64,000 nucleotides of DNA, taken from positions 61,379,389-61,443,388 of the forward strand of contig CM049315.1 in assembly GCA_026874595.1 (NCBI GenBank), given 5' to 3'. This DNA is from Sipunculus nudus (Eukaryota > Annelida > Sipuncula > Golfingiida > Sipunculidae). The number at the start of each line of letters is the position of its first letter. The stretch's first letter is position 1. Below the pieces are notes generated by a model that was not told the origin of the DNA, did no database searches, and saw nothing but the letters and a program-made list of their open reading frames with translations. Position numbers and translations under genes: made by a program. This document shows, one piece after another, positions 33,869 to 45,667 of this stretch.

Positions 33869-35364
33869 TATGTCAAACATTAAAGCAAGGTCTTTGATGG
33901 AAAAATATTGTCCAAGTTTTATCAAAGCTGAAAAAACTGATTGGGCACAGAAAGCAGCTGACAGTTCCTCCACCTGTAGTTTAAATCATAAGCTGCTGGG
34001 CCCAGTGTTCAACAAAAACGTGAATCTTGCATAAGTCTCAAGTCCAGTCAGGTGGTGCACAGCATCATCATGGTGAGTGTAGTTCTCAATGCTGTAAGTT
34101 GATTGTGAGGGGTCTGTGTGCCAGCTGTCACAGGTAACCTCTCGGTCTCACAAGTGGGGTTGTGTTCTGTATGCCGTGGGGACTCCTCTTCTGTTGTCAC
34201 CACAACTTCATGCCCTACTTCAGCAGCTTCAATCAGCTGATCATCAAAACGTTTCAGACTTTTGCTGGCTCGCTCTGCCCTCCTCTCGATTTCTGGAGTG
34301 GATTCTTTAGTCCCAAAGAAGACACTTGGCAAAGATTCAGGTTTCAGCAGTCTTCTTTGTGGACTTTCCCCTACAAAACATATTGTTACTGTTTTTATAT
34401 TGTTGCTTGCGACCAAGATAAACTTGAGAAATCATGTGGTTTTAGCGTTAAAACAGAAAATGTATTCATGTCTGCTTATTTAAAATGTTCTAGGTAATAT
34501 ATTATCAGGTGTGTGTTCAAATTGTTGCTCAATGAAATGAATTAGTGTAAATATATTTTGTGAATAACAGTGCTGTATTATTTTGTTATATTATAAAATA
34601 ATGTCAAATAAATACACACACATATACCAGTATATATATGTTTATAAACATACACATCACAGTGTCTTACATATAATATATATGTAACAGAAAGTAAATA
34701 GTCAATACTGATGACTTTGTGTTTATTCCTTTATTTACTAAATTATTACATGTGCTCACTCTGACTTAGCAATAAATCACATAACATATATATAACAAGT
34801 TATTGCAGGGGGAAAATCAACACTGATGGCTTTGTGTTTATTCTTTATTGAACTAAATTATTAAAAATGACATGATAGATCTGCCTCGGCAATAAGAAAC
34901 TTAAAAGTTTAAGAGTACAGCATGAAATTTTTCCCTTACAAATTGTCAAGGTGGCTCCCTCCACGACTTCAATTTGGCAAAGATCGCGACATGTGAGAGA
35001 CAAGGGCCATGAAAAGGGTGACGGTGACACGCCCACTAACGGGGTCAATTTATCAGAGAAACAGAAAATAAATATTCGGTTACGTTTATCTATGTCAAGT
35101 TTTCCTTCTTATATTTATAATAATATGTTTCACCGAAATAAAAAGGAAAACATTAAAAGCGGTTAATCTTACCGAAGCTGTTCTCAGCGATGTAGTCGTC
35201 GGCCGAGAAAAGTGCGTGACATACAACGGAGTGCTGGGCCGGGTTGGTCTCAAACAATCACGTCTAACTGCGTGCATCCACTTCCTGATTAGTTCCTGGT
35301 CTTTCGGCCATCCATGGCAACCCCGCTTAGAACATCAAGGAACAAAACACCGTGTCTGAGGCAT
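33868..35364 (-). pseudogene. THAP-domain transposase gene, two exons, C-terminus deleted
   Basis: Exon 1 (35,173-35,364) starts MPQTRCFVP, has TGA where glycine is expected, then CSKRG, HGWPKDQELIRKWMHAVRRD, a frameshift, and ALFSADDYIAENSF. This is a THAP zinc finger (C-x4-C...C...). The final His position is altered (VVCHAL). The donor 'gtaag' joins the acceptor 'ttttgtag' at 34,371 in phase, giving GESPQRRLLKPESLPSVF in exon 2 and a charged linker (ERRAERASKSLKRFDD). After another frame change the minus strand reads TGLETYARFTFLLN and LIKLGQYFSIKDLALMFD, the HTH_Tnp_4-like segment that precedes the DDE_Tnp_4 nuclease in THAP transposases. It stops at about 33,868, so the catalytic domain is absent. 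Confidence 0.82.
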
Positions 35365-35524
35365 TTTAACAGATATTTCAACGATAATAATAGTAGGAAA
35401 ACGTCGCAAGTGTATTGTAAGCAAAACGTCAAGCGCTATGAACATCCAGGGACTCGGGACGTAGAAGGACCCTTGCTCATGTGGCGCCGCCCTGTCGGTG
35501 ACAGTTTCGCGCACGGACCCTCAT

Positions 35525-35850
35525 TGATGGTGGAGGAGGATGGGGAGAATGGTGGGAGTTACAATACCTCTGCATATACATACAGGACAGACAAAGCAGG
35601 CCACTTATTTCCAATTCTGCTGTGGCAGGAAAATAATGAACAAATATTTGCATTAGATCCTCATTTATTTATTACATCAAATTTTTTTTTTCAAGTTTAT
35701 AATTTTTACAAATTTGCAATACAACATATATATATCTGAATACTTAAGTTGATCAACAATTCTAAATTGCATCATCATATATCCCTAATTTTTGCATTTG
35801 CATACAGATTTTGCATACAAGTTATATTTTCAGATATTTATTTTTTTACC

Positions 35851-35891
<41 letters not shown>

Positions 35892-36728
35892 TGTGATGTA
35901 CTGAACTTTTATGTGGATTATATAATTATATATCACTGTGAAGTCCTGAATTTCTATGTGTATTACATTGATTATATATACATATATAATTGCAAAACAT
36001 AAATAAATAAAAATAACTTGGTTCAGAATTCTCTAAATTTGACCTTTATTAATCCATAATTTGGCTCATTTATTATCAAATTATAAATAATGATGGGTTT
36101 CATTATATTTTAATTTATTAAAATGCCTAGTGAAAGTGAAGGAATGGAGTCAATTGAGGGCTATTTGTTTTAGAAAGGTAGGGGCAAATACCAGTTACAC
36201 CAAGTCCAATGGTTGAACAGACTCATGGTGACTCACTACAACATTATTTCATATGTTAATATTTCATGGATTCTATTATACTTGACTATAAAAGAAGGGA
36301 TATTAGCATACCTACACCTTACCCTTTATAATACCCCATCCTGATTTGGATGGTTTATTAAGCTTTACCCTATCACCATAAAAAATTCATCAAAATCCAG
36401 TGAGTCCTGACATTTTGAGTAAAGATCATGAAAGTAAAACCAATGGAATTAAAGACTGTAGTTGAATTAGCTTGTTCCTGTTTTTAAATTGTAATATAAA
36501 TGTAGTTCTAAATTAAAAATTAAACTAAATAATTTGAAATTGTTTTTTATTGATGAATTTTCTCTTACTAAGATCAGCGATGTTATTTCCAGCAAGTTCA
36601 TGATCAGTACTAGTGTGTACATGTTCATCACAGTTCAAGAAAGTATCATTTACATTTAATTATACATTTCACACAATACTCAATAGGAAATTAGATAAGC
36701 AAATTTATGTTGAGCACAGTTTCAAAAG
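35525..36728 (-). mobile_element. A-like interior sequence flanking the transposon
   Basis: 'gggagttacaatacctctgcatatacatacagg' at 35,558 matches A-family interiors at 16,140 and 62,105, so this is the resumed host repeat. A (TA)n tract lies at 35,855-35,888. No gene, and no A terminus before 36,729. Confidence 0.5.
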
Positions 36729-36771
36729 AAACAAGGGACCAATGGGTCATGTTGCTTAGCTGTTATAGATG
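36729..36771 (-). mobile_element. A-family 3' end interrupted by B insertion
   Basis: AACAAGGGACCAATGGGTC and 'gcttagctgttatagatg' are followed directly by a B end at 36,772. The A interior appears to resume after 40,206 ('gtgaccttgacctctgaccag', as at 16,714) and runs to about 40,850, without a clear 5' terminus. Confidence 0.62.
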
Positions 36772-39700
36772 AACAAGGCCTACAGGCATTCTGAAATACG
36801 CCAGGTATAATGCTTCAATGCTGGACCATAACTTCTCATGTATATGAACAATGCAAGTTCTAAACATTTTGAATAAGAAACAATTACACAAACATCACTG
36901 CTGAAATTCTGGCATGGGTACACACAACACAACAAGGGACCTATGGGTCACGACGCTCAGCTGTTATATATGATAAAAAAATATTATTTAGAAATGAGGC
37001 ACATGCTGGTTTTGTGTGGTAATAAATATAAGCTGTATTATGAGTTGTTGTTGTTTAGCTTATGTATGATTTTGATAGTACCTTTGGAGACAGGGAAGAG
37101 GATTGATTTCATTTATTTTATAAACAAATGGAGTACTATTGTCACACAGATTTTGACTTGGCCATATAACTTATAAGCAGAACATATAATATAAGAGTTT
37201 AACTATTTATTAAAAAAAATTACAAATATTGTCCCAAATATAATTTTTATAAAAAATAATAAGAGAATCATATGATTTTTTAAAATGAAATATAACTGAT
37301 ATGATTATTAAAATAATATTAAAGAATATATTCATGAATGCATTCATGAATACATTTTGAAAGTATCTGCACGAGTATTCATATACTTTCATTTTTACCT
37401 GAATTCCTATTCTTTATGCAAGAAATTTTATAATGGAGTACATAATCATATTCGTATTTAAATACAATTACAAAGTATTCGCACCATGTCTGGTATTTAT
37501 TCAGTTTCACCAACCAATGATGCTGAGAATCCAGAATATACAAAATTCACACATTTAAATAATGATCATAAGTACCTGGTTTTATGGCTTTTATTTATAT
37601 TAAAAAATAACTGTAAAAAATTCATTTTGGACTAATTTCACATCAATGTACACACTAGACACAGTAGGAATCTAGATTAATATTATCAACTGCATCTTTG
37701 TCTATCATTAATTTCCTTCATATGATCCCTAATGATTAGTAATGAATAATATGATTTACTTCTTTTTCATTAAAATTGAACTGAAAAATGCCATAGGTGA
37801 CTGCATGGTGTTATTTGGAATATGTGACATTCTACCCATCGATACAAGATTCTTATATCATCAGTAACTGCAAGTTAATTTCCTGTTATTATAAACTAAC
37901 AAATTCCTTTTCTATTTTTCTTTAATTTGTTATTAAAAACCAATAAAAATTTATTAATTTATTGTTTATTGTTATGTTGTTGGTTAAAACTTCTAGATGA
38001 GTTGGGTTGGACACCTGGATCAACTGTGGCTGGCCATAAGCTGCCTGGATTACTGTATGCCTCGCCTCAAGCGTGCATAATTTGATGAAAGGTCAACAAG
38101 GTCAACATACAGGTGACTCAAGAGGGGCTGGAGAGAGCCAAAGTCTGACAGGGTCTCATAAAAAACATTAATAAAAGCTACAATTTTTGGCCAATTTCTT
38201 TCAGCTTTCTAAACTAAAAAGCTGAAATCCTAATGTGTGCATGATATGAAAATTATATCAACAGTGCTCACAGGACACAAACGTGCCATGGTCACAGTTG
38301 GGCAAAATTTAAGGTACTAATTTTATATTTATACTAATAACTTATAAAATTTGAAAAATTCAGAACTAATTTTGGGTATACAATTGAATCTTAATTAAAC
38401 AAAGTTATATACTTAAAAAAATTCTCTAGCTTCAATAATTTTCATGAAACCTGAGTAAATATTTTTCCTGATTTTTTACAAAGTCAATTTTGTTTGGGCA
38501 CATAACTTAAAACAATTACGCAATACTGACATCATTTCTGCCATGTGCATAGCGAATGTATAGAAAAATATGTATATTATACATGATCAAAGTCAGATCA
38601 GTGGTTTTGATACTAGGCAGTCCTGAAGTGTATCAAAGGGTTTTTAATGAAAAAATGAAGTTTTTCATTAATATCTCGAAGGAATTAAGTTCTGGTGACC
38701 AAATTCTTGGCATGGTAGGGGATTTTGGAGACATCTTACTGTATGCCTAATTTAAGGAACTTAGAGCTGAAGCTGGGGAGCTGAGCTCTAGCAAACTGCA
38801 TAACACTAGGTTGATGTAAACAAAATGTGACATTGTGCTTGAAAACTTGAATAAAATCTACAGTTTTTGATCAACTGGTTTCAAATTTTAAATGTTAACA
38901 GTTGAAATGCTAACAAAAACATGCTTTGAAAATTAAATCCACAGCAGTTACAGGAAAAAAACGTGCCATGGTCAAAGTTGGGCAAAGTTTAAGGTACCAA
39001 TTTTTTATTTTTGCTAATATTTCAAAAAATTTAAAAGGTTTTGATCAAATTTTGGGTATACAATTTAATTTTGATTAATAAAAGTTATATTACTGGAAAA
39101 AAAGTGCTTAGCTTTAACAAGTTTTGTGTTAAGTGATCAAATTTTTTCCCTGATTATTTACAAAATGCATTATGTTTGGGCCCATAACTTTTTTAAATTA
39201 TATAATACAGACCCGATTTCTGGCATGTACATAGGAACCATATAGAGGATTATTTATGGTAAATATGAGGAAAAACAGATGAGTGGTTTTGATATTAGGC
39301 AGTCCTGAAGTGTGAAAATAAGATTTTAATAAAAAATTGAGGTTTTTCCTTAATTTCTCAAAGGAACAAAGTCGCAAAGACCCAGTTTTCGGCTTGGTCT
39401 TGGGGGAGATCTTGGGGACATCTAACATTATGCTGAATTTTGGATTCCTAGGTCTTACGGTTTCAAAACGTGCCACATCTACGGACGGATGGACGGACGG
39501 ACGGACGGACAGACGGACGGATGACGGACAATGGACCACGACTATAGCTCAGATGACTTATAGTCAGCTGAGCTAAAAATGATTGTAGCTGGCACCACCA
39601 GTCTTGTATACAACGAAGCTATCAGAGATATATACATATGCCCAATTTCAGGCTGATATATCAAATTCCTCTGTAGAAATAAGCAGGCATATACACTATG

Positions 39701-40206
39701 CAAAAGTCATTGTAGGTGGCGACACCTGTCTTGTGAACGAGATAGCCATCAAAGACACATAGGCAGGTCAAAATATCGGGCCAATACATCAAACTTACCT
39801 TGAGTCTGATGCATGGGGCTGATAAGGCTTAGGTGAGAAAGGCAGTTGCCCCGAGTGAACTGTGACAAATTTGCTAGCTGGCTCAGGTTACTGCACTAAG
39901 TGAACTCATGACCTGCACCTGGCTAGACTGAGTGAACTTTCGACCTGTACCTGGCTGCACTGAGTGAACTCTTGACCTGTTGCATAATCTGACACAGTTG
40001 GTAGTCCACATGCAGCCCTGAGGGGCATGACACCCATGAGGTGATCACATGGTGGCCATGAGGTGTTCACATGTCACCCATGAGGTGATCACATGCCTTG
40101 TGCTTGGCTGCACTGACTGAACTCTTGACCTATATCTGGCTGCACTGACTGAACTTTTCTGTGAAATATTGGACACCATCGCATAAGCCCACAGGTTTGC
40201 TAAAAA
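36772..40206 (-). mobile_element. B-family element, internally shortened, containing an A insertion
   Basis: The low end is AACAAGGCCTACAGG, lacking the second AGGCCT and the GCGAACC motif. The high end is CACAGGTTTGC then TAAAAA. Without the nested A copy only about 0.8 kb of B remains, so much of the interior has been deleted. Confidence 0.72.
36931..39579 (-). mobile_element. A-family element, full length, close relative of 7,455-10,076
   Basis: The ends are as in the 7,455 copy. It is inserted in B between 'cacacaacac' and 'tgattgtagctgg', intact at 41,630. It is collinear with the 7,455 copy over about 2.6 kb, including the non-terminal segments 'ctgcctggatt...gcctcgcctcaagcgtgc' and 'gagaggggctggagagagcc'. 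A GGACGGACGGACGGACGG tract lies at 39,485-39,520. The 77-codon frame near the low end is shared by both copies but starts inside the terminal hairpin and is not a gene. Confidence 0.85.
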
Positions 40207-41464
40207 GTGACCTTGACCTCTGACCAGATAACCTCAAATTCTACAGGTTTCCTCACTTAGGGCAAGTAAGCCATGTGTGATCGTTGGAAAGTTCAGGATG
40301 AAAAATTTGATTTACAGTGCATCCACAATCTTTTTAAAGATGTGGCTTCTGTGACCTTCAACTTAGATCGCTGGACCCTGAAAATCAAAATGAATTTGCA
40401 TATGTGGTTGGTCATTATTAAATCAAGTTTGAAGCCAGTCTGTCTATCCAAAGCAGAATTATCATCCATAAACTAATTTGTGAATGGATGGGCCCTGTGA
40501 CCTTGACCTTTGACCTATGACCCAAAAATCAAACAGAATCTTCCCCTAGTCGCAGGTTAGCAATATCTTGAAGATGGAAGGTTTGCGATGAAAAGTTTGG
40601 CTTCAAATGCATATACATTCTTTTTAAAGAAATGGGTCCTGTGACCTTGACCTCTGACCGTTGGACCCCAAAATCAACATGATTCTTACTTTAGTGGTGT
40701 GCAATTTACAAGTTAAGTTTGAAACAAATATATTAAACTTAACTGGAGTTATCATCTGAAACCTAATTTTTGTGGATGGACGAATTGACAGACAGACAGA
40801 CATACAAACAGACAGACTGACAGACAGGGTGATTAGTATAGGGCATCCACTTGTGATCAATAAACATCCCAGGTTTTGGGACACCAGATGTAATGACAGC
40901 TGAGAAACTGACATGATTGTTGTCATTTTATCTTATACTTATAAAAGGAATTCGGTTCACGTCTGTTCCCAGTGTTCTCTAAAACCGCATTGTGTACAAT
41001 AGTCTGCCTTACATCATTTTAAAGGTTATTATGTCCGCAGTGACATAGGCGATATGAGAATAAATAATTTTTAATGTACATATAATTTTGAGCGATTTCT
41101 GCGTTTTTACTGACTTGCACAGAGGTAAGACAGAGCACAGCCAAACTGCCTTCGGCAATGACCGCAACGCATGCATCATGGTCTTTCAACCTCAAACACT
41201 ACTTTTGTTCATATGAATAACGCTTGCTTTCAGTGAGGGATTTAAGCCTGTCGGGCGTTTCATTTGAATGAGGCTCTCACCCACGTGTGTGGTCAGTAAA
41301 AGAGAAAAACACATGTTTCTCGCTTTTGAAATGGAGAGTTCAACCCAGGAGGAATAATGACAAAACCTAATTCAAGGTCCCAATTTCATGATCAGGCGTG
41401 GGGTGGGGTTGGGTGGAGTGGTGTCTGGGGTTTCAGGCCTCAAAATGTGTCTGATACGATGAAA
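40207..41464. other. A-like repeat then unique, CpG-richer segment
   Basis: 40,207-40,850 has TGACCTTTGACC blocks and a GACAGACAGAC tract and is A-like. From about 40,950 to 41,460 there is no recognised repeat. 41,130-41,300 has more CpG than its surroundings, a 'cacgtg' E-box and a possible plus-strand donor ('cacagaggtaaga' at 41,119). No open coding exon was secured. It could be an old promoter or first exon. Confidence 0.4.
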
Positions 41465-43179
41465 AACAAGGCCTGCAGGCCTAATGCGAACCTGTGCATA
41501 TGGATATACACCAGGTATAACGCTTCAATGCTGAACCACTACTTTTCAAATATATGAACAATGCAAGTACTAAACATTTTGAACAAGAAATAATACACAA
41601 ACATCATTGCTGAAATTCTGGCATGGGTGCACACAACACAAAAATTATTGTAGGTGGCACCACCAGTTTTGTATTCGACAAAGCTATTTGACATGTACAA
41701 ATATGCCCAATATCAGGCTGATATATCAAATTCTTCCGTAGAATTAAGCAGGCAAATACACTTTGCAAAAGTCATTGTAGATGGCGACACCTGTCTTGTG
41801 AAAGAGAAAAGCCATTAAAGACACATAGACAGGTCAGAATATCAGGTCAATACATCAAACTTGAGTCTGATGCACAGGGCTGACCAGGCTTAGGTGAGAA
41901 AGGCTGTTGCCCCGAGTGTACTGCGACAAATTACTGGCTCAGACTACTGCACTGAGTGAACTCTTGACCTGCACCTGGCTAGACTGATTGAACTGTTGAC
42001 CTATATTTGGCTGCACTGAATGAACTCTTGATCTGTTACCAAATCTGAAACAGTTGGCAGTTTCTCAACCTATTCAAGAAACATACACAATCTTGGCCTG
42101 TTATGTAACTCTGCTAAAATTTATCCAACACAAACCATTTGAACAAACTTGAGAGGGTTCGCCTCTGGGATCATTTCTGTAAAATACTGAACAAATTGGC
42201 TGGACTGTTTACAAGAAGAAGACTTTTAAAAGTTTTTTCAGCTTTTTCTTTGTAAAATCTAAGTAAATGCAGATAGCAAAAATAAGCTGAATCCATCAAC
42301 ATTTGATATGTGACAGATAATTGCATAATATTTGGGGATGGTAGCTCCTGCTATTCCTGAGAAATTATGAGTTAGTGTACAGATGATATGTAATATCATA
42401 AATCTACATTTTTTAAAAGCTTTTAAAAAACATTCTTGTCAATATTTTCCATAGATAACCTGGAATCTAAATGTCTAGAGGCATGATGTAATGGATGCTG
42501 ATAAACTGGTGCTAGGCTAGATGTATCTGCTTCACACAGCTAACATATATGGTAAAATGACACAATTCAATTTTTTTAATTCAGCCAAAATTCATTTTTT
42601 TGGAACCATAAAAGACAATTATTATAAGAATGATTCAGGGAATTATTCTTGCAAAATATTAAACAAACTGGCCTCTGTATCATCATCAGTCAAAAAACGT
42701 TTTGTAGGTTTATAACTCATATGGGAAAATACAGCAAAATGGCAAAGTTCAGCTTCCCATAACTCAGCCAAAAATCATTGAATCAAAACCATTTAAACAA
42801 ACTTTAATTATCAACATCTAAGAATAATTAATGTGTGAGATTTAAGAATTTGGCCCAGTGGTTTTTGAGAAGAAGATTTTTATAGCAACTTAGCTAACAT
42901 GGGCTGTTATGGCATATGACTAAATTCAGCTTCCCATAACTCAGCCAAAAGTCACTGAACTGAGACCATTTGAACAAACTTGAATCATCAACATCTGAGG
43001 ATAATTAATGTGTGAGATTTAAGAATTTGGCCCAGTGGTTTTTGAGAAGAAGATTTTTGTAGCCACTTAGCAAACATGGGCTGTTATGGCATATGACAAA
43101 ATTCAGTTTCCCATAACTCAGCCAAAAGTCACTGAACTGAGACCATTTGAACAAACTTGAATTATCAACATCTAAGGAT

Positions 43180-44919
43180 AACTAGACATTTCTTGGCACC
43201 ACAGGTGCCAGAGTATCCCCAGACATAGTACAGCCCCCCCCCTCCCCCCCCCTTTAAGAATAGGCCCCTATTTTTAGCAGCATATACTGACACTTCGCAA
43301 GCAATTATTGTTTCTTCCATCTATCAATCCACAATCTTTTTGAAGATGTTGGTCCTGTGACCTTGACCTTTGACCTCATGACCCCAAAATCAATTCGGGT
43401 CTTGCTTTTCCAATGGGTCATATACAAGTCAAGTTTGAAATCTATACATCAATAAAAGCAGGAATTATTTATCCAGAAACTAATTTTTGGACAGATGGCT
43501 CCTGTGACCTTCACCTTTGACCTTGTGACCTCAAAATTGATAGGGCTCTTCCTCTCTTGGCAGGTGAACTATATGTGCAAGATGAAAGATCTGAGATGAA
43601 ATGTTTGGCTGAAAATGCATCCACATCTTTTTAAAGATGTGTCCTGTGACCTTGACCTTTGACCTCATGACCCCAAAATCAATTCGGGTCTTGCTTTTCC
43701 AATGGGTCATATACAAGTCAAGTTTGAAATCCATACATCAATAAAAGAAGGAATTATCATCCAGAAACTAATTTTTGGACAGATAGCTCCTGTGACCTTC
43801 ACCTTTGACCTTGTGACCTCAAAATTGATAGGGGTCTTTTTCTATTAGCAGATGAACTATATGTGCAAGATGAAAGGTCTGAGATGAAATGTTTGGCCGA
43901 AAATGCATCCAATACCTTTTTAAAGATGTGTCCTGTGACCTTGACCTTTGACCTCATGACCCCAAAATCAATTGGAGTCTTGCTTTTTCAATGGGACATA
44001 TATATTTCAAGTTTGAAATCAATACATCAATAAAAGCAGGAATTATCATCCAGAAACTAATTTTTGGACAGATAGCTCCTGCGGCCTTGACCTTTGACCT
44101 TGTGACCCCAAAATTGATATGGATCATCCACTATTGGCAAGTGACCTATATATCCAAGATGGAAGACCTGGGATGAAAGTTTGGCTTAAAATGCATGGCT
44201 TAAAATGCATCCATAGTTTCTTTTAAGATGCGAGTCCAGTGACCTTGACCTCTGACCTCATGACCCTAGAACCTATAGGGTTCTTACTTTAGTGGTGGGC
44301 CATACATAAGTCACGTTTGAAATCCATATGGCTATCAACACTGGAGATATCATAAGAGGTGTGTGATTTTCACCAAATATGGACACATTAAAGGTCAAGG
44401 ACACTCTCATGGTAACGGTCATGACCCAAATGTAAATAGACCTCATCCCATAACCCATCTGTCTACATGTGCATAATATGAAAGAAATCTGTCCATTAGT
44501 TTTTGACTTATAATGCTTACAGTACTGTAAAGTGGCAATTATGGGGGTATTAAAAGGCGCAAAAACATGAAAAGGATAATAGGTGGCGCCACCAGTTTCC
44601 GGTATATCACAAGGCTATCCAAGATCTTCGGTCACCTTGATTTTTGGACCAGTCCATGCAAGCTTACTTGAGATATTTAAGAATTTGTGTTATTTTCAGC
44701 AAAAATGGACCTATTCAAGGTCAAGGTCACTCTCCTAGCATAGGTCATGACCCCATTTTAAATAGGCTTCGTCCCCTTACCTATATGTATACAAATGTAA
44801 AGTTTGAAAAAGATCAGTGAAATATTTTTTTAGTTATCCCGCTCACAAGGTTTTTCTGCGTGGCGGCGGCAGCGTGACCGTCGTGAAACCATAGTATCCT
44901 GACTTTGTCTGGGGATACA
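43180..44919 (-). mobile_element. E-family Helentron-like element, complete, 1.74 kb
   Basis: The low end is AACTAGACATTTCTT, the hairpin GGCACC-aca-GGTGCC, then GTATCCCCAGACA (43,213-43,225). The high end is the exact complement TGTCTGGGGATAC (44,906-44,918). On the minus strand the 3' end is hairpin, 9 bp, CTAG, then T, which is the classical rolling-circle terminus. The empty site, 'aaggataattaatgtgtgag', is present at 26,222-26,243 (one mismatch). No target duplication is needed beyond the ambiguous AA. The interior has three 289 bp tandem units and a GGTGGCGCCACC. Confidence 0.87.
43350..44230. repeat. 289 bp tandem repeat, about three units, in the E element
   Basis: 'gtgaccttgacctttgacct' starts at about 43,357, 43,646 and 43,935, giving spacings of 289 bp. 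Each unit carries a perfect TGACCTTTGACCT and 'aaaatgcatccac'. A related fourth block follows. Confidence 0.88.
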
Positions 44920-45667
44920 ATTAATGTGTGAGATTTAAGAATTTGGCCCAGTGGTTTTTGAGAAGAAGATTTTTGTAGCCACTTAGCTAAAATGGGCTGT
45001 TATGACATATGACTAAATTCAGCTTCCCATAACTTAGCCAAAAGTTACTGAACTGAGACCATTTGAACAAACTTCAGAAAGCACTACCCTAGGATCATTT
45101 CTGTGCGATATTAAACAATTTGGCCATATCGTTTCAGAGAAGAATTTATTTGTAGCTGTCAGTATGATACGGGCACTGATGACCCCTGTACAAAAAATCC
45201 GATGCAGGTGGCGCCACCAATACCTCAATTTCAGATATGACTCATGTGAACAACATTGGCATAAGATTTGGTGATGATAGTTCAAGCCATTTCTGAGATT
45301 GTAATTTTAGTATGCTTTTTTGGACAGATGACTAAGTTCAACTTCCTGTAACTTGGCCCCGAACTTAAACCATTCGAACAAACTTGAGAGAGATTGTTCC
45401 AGGAATCATTTTGTAAAATATTGGACAATCTGGCTGAACAGATTCGGAGCAGAAGATTTTTTAAGCTTTTTTAGCTTTTTCCCTATAAAACCAACGAAAA
45501 TGCAGTTAGCCAAAAAATAAGCAAAATCCGATAGAGTTTTTTAGATGACTAATATTATGCATAAAATTTCGTGATGCTAATTCTTGCCATTTTCAAGATA
45601 GTATGGGTTAACGTACAGATGGAAGACGACGGACGACCATCACATAAGCTCACAGGTTTGCTAAAAA

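Larger units (their letters stand above)
32322..35522. mobile_element. ISL2EU-like DNA transposon, internally deleted, two convergent genes
   Basis: The ends are imperfect inverted repeats. Left GAGGGACTGTGC...GGCGCC...AAGGGTCC (32,322-32,372) aligns with the reverse complement of the right end, GAGGGTCCGTGC...GGCGCC...AAGGGTCC (35,467-35,522). A 2-bp AT duplication is compatible at 32,320-32,321 and 35,523-35,524. Inside are a plus-strand SAP-SWIM gene and a minus-strand THAP-HTH gene meeting at about 33,868, where both are cut off. As I recall, Repbase ISL2EU elements have 2-bp target duplications and encode an IS5/ISL2-like transposase, often with THAP, plus a second YqaJ-type nuclease protein. 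The assignment rests on this combination and is an inference. The missing middle would hold the DDE and YqaJ catalytic parts. Confidence 0.68.
41465..45667 (-). mobile_element. B-family element with nested E insertion
   Basis: The low end is AACAAGGCCTGCAGGCCT with GCGAACCTGTG; the high end is CACAGGTTTGC then TAAAAA. Removing the E copy (43,180-44,919) leaves about 2.5 kb collinear with the intact B at 12,446. Directly after 45,667 A-type sequence begins. Confidence 0.8.

Noticed and set aside
33837-34034. Plus-strand 65-codon frame after the SWIM gene
   Set aside because: The opposite strand over the same bases reads the HTH segment of the THAP transposase, so the plus frame is its shadow.
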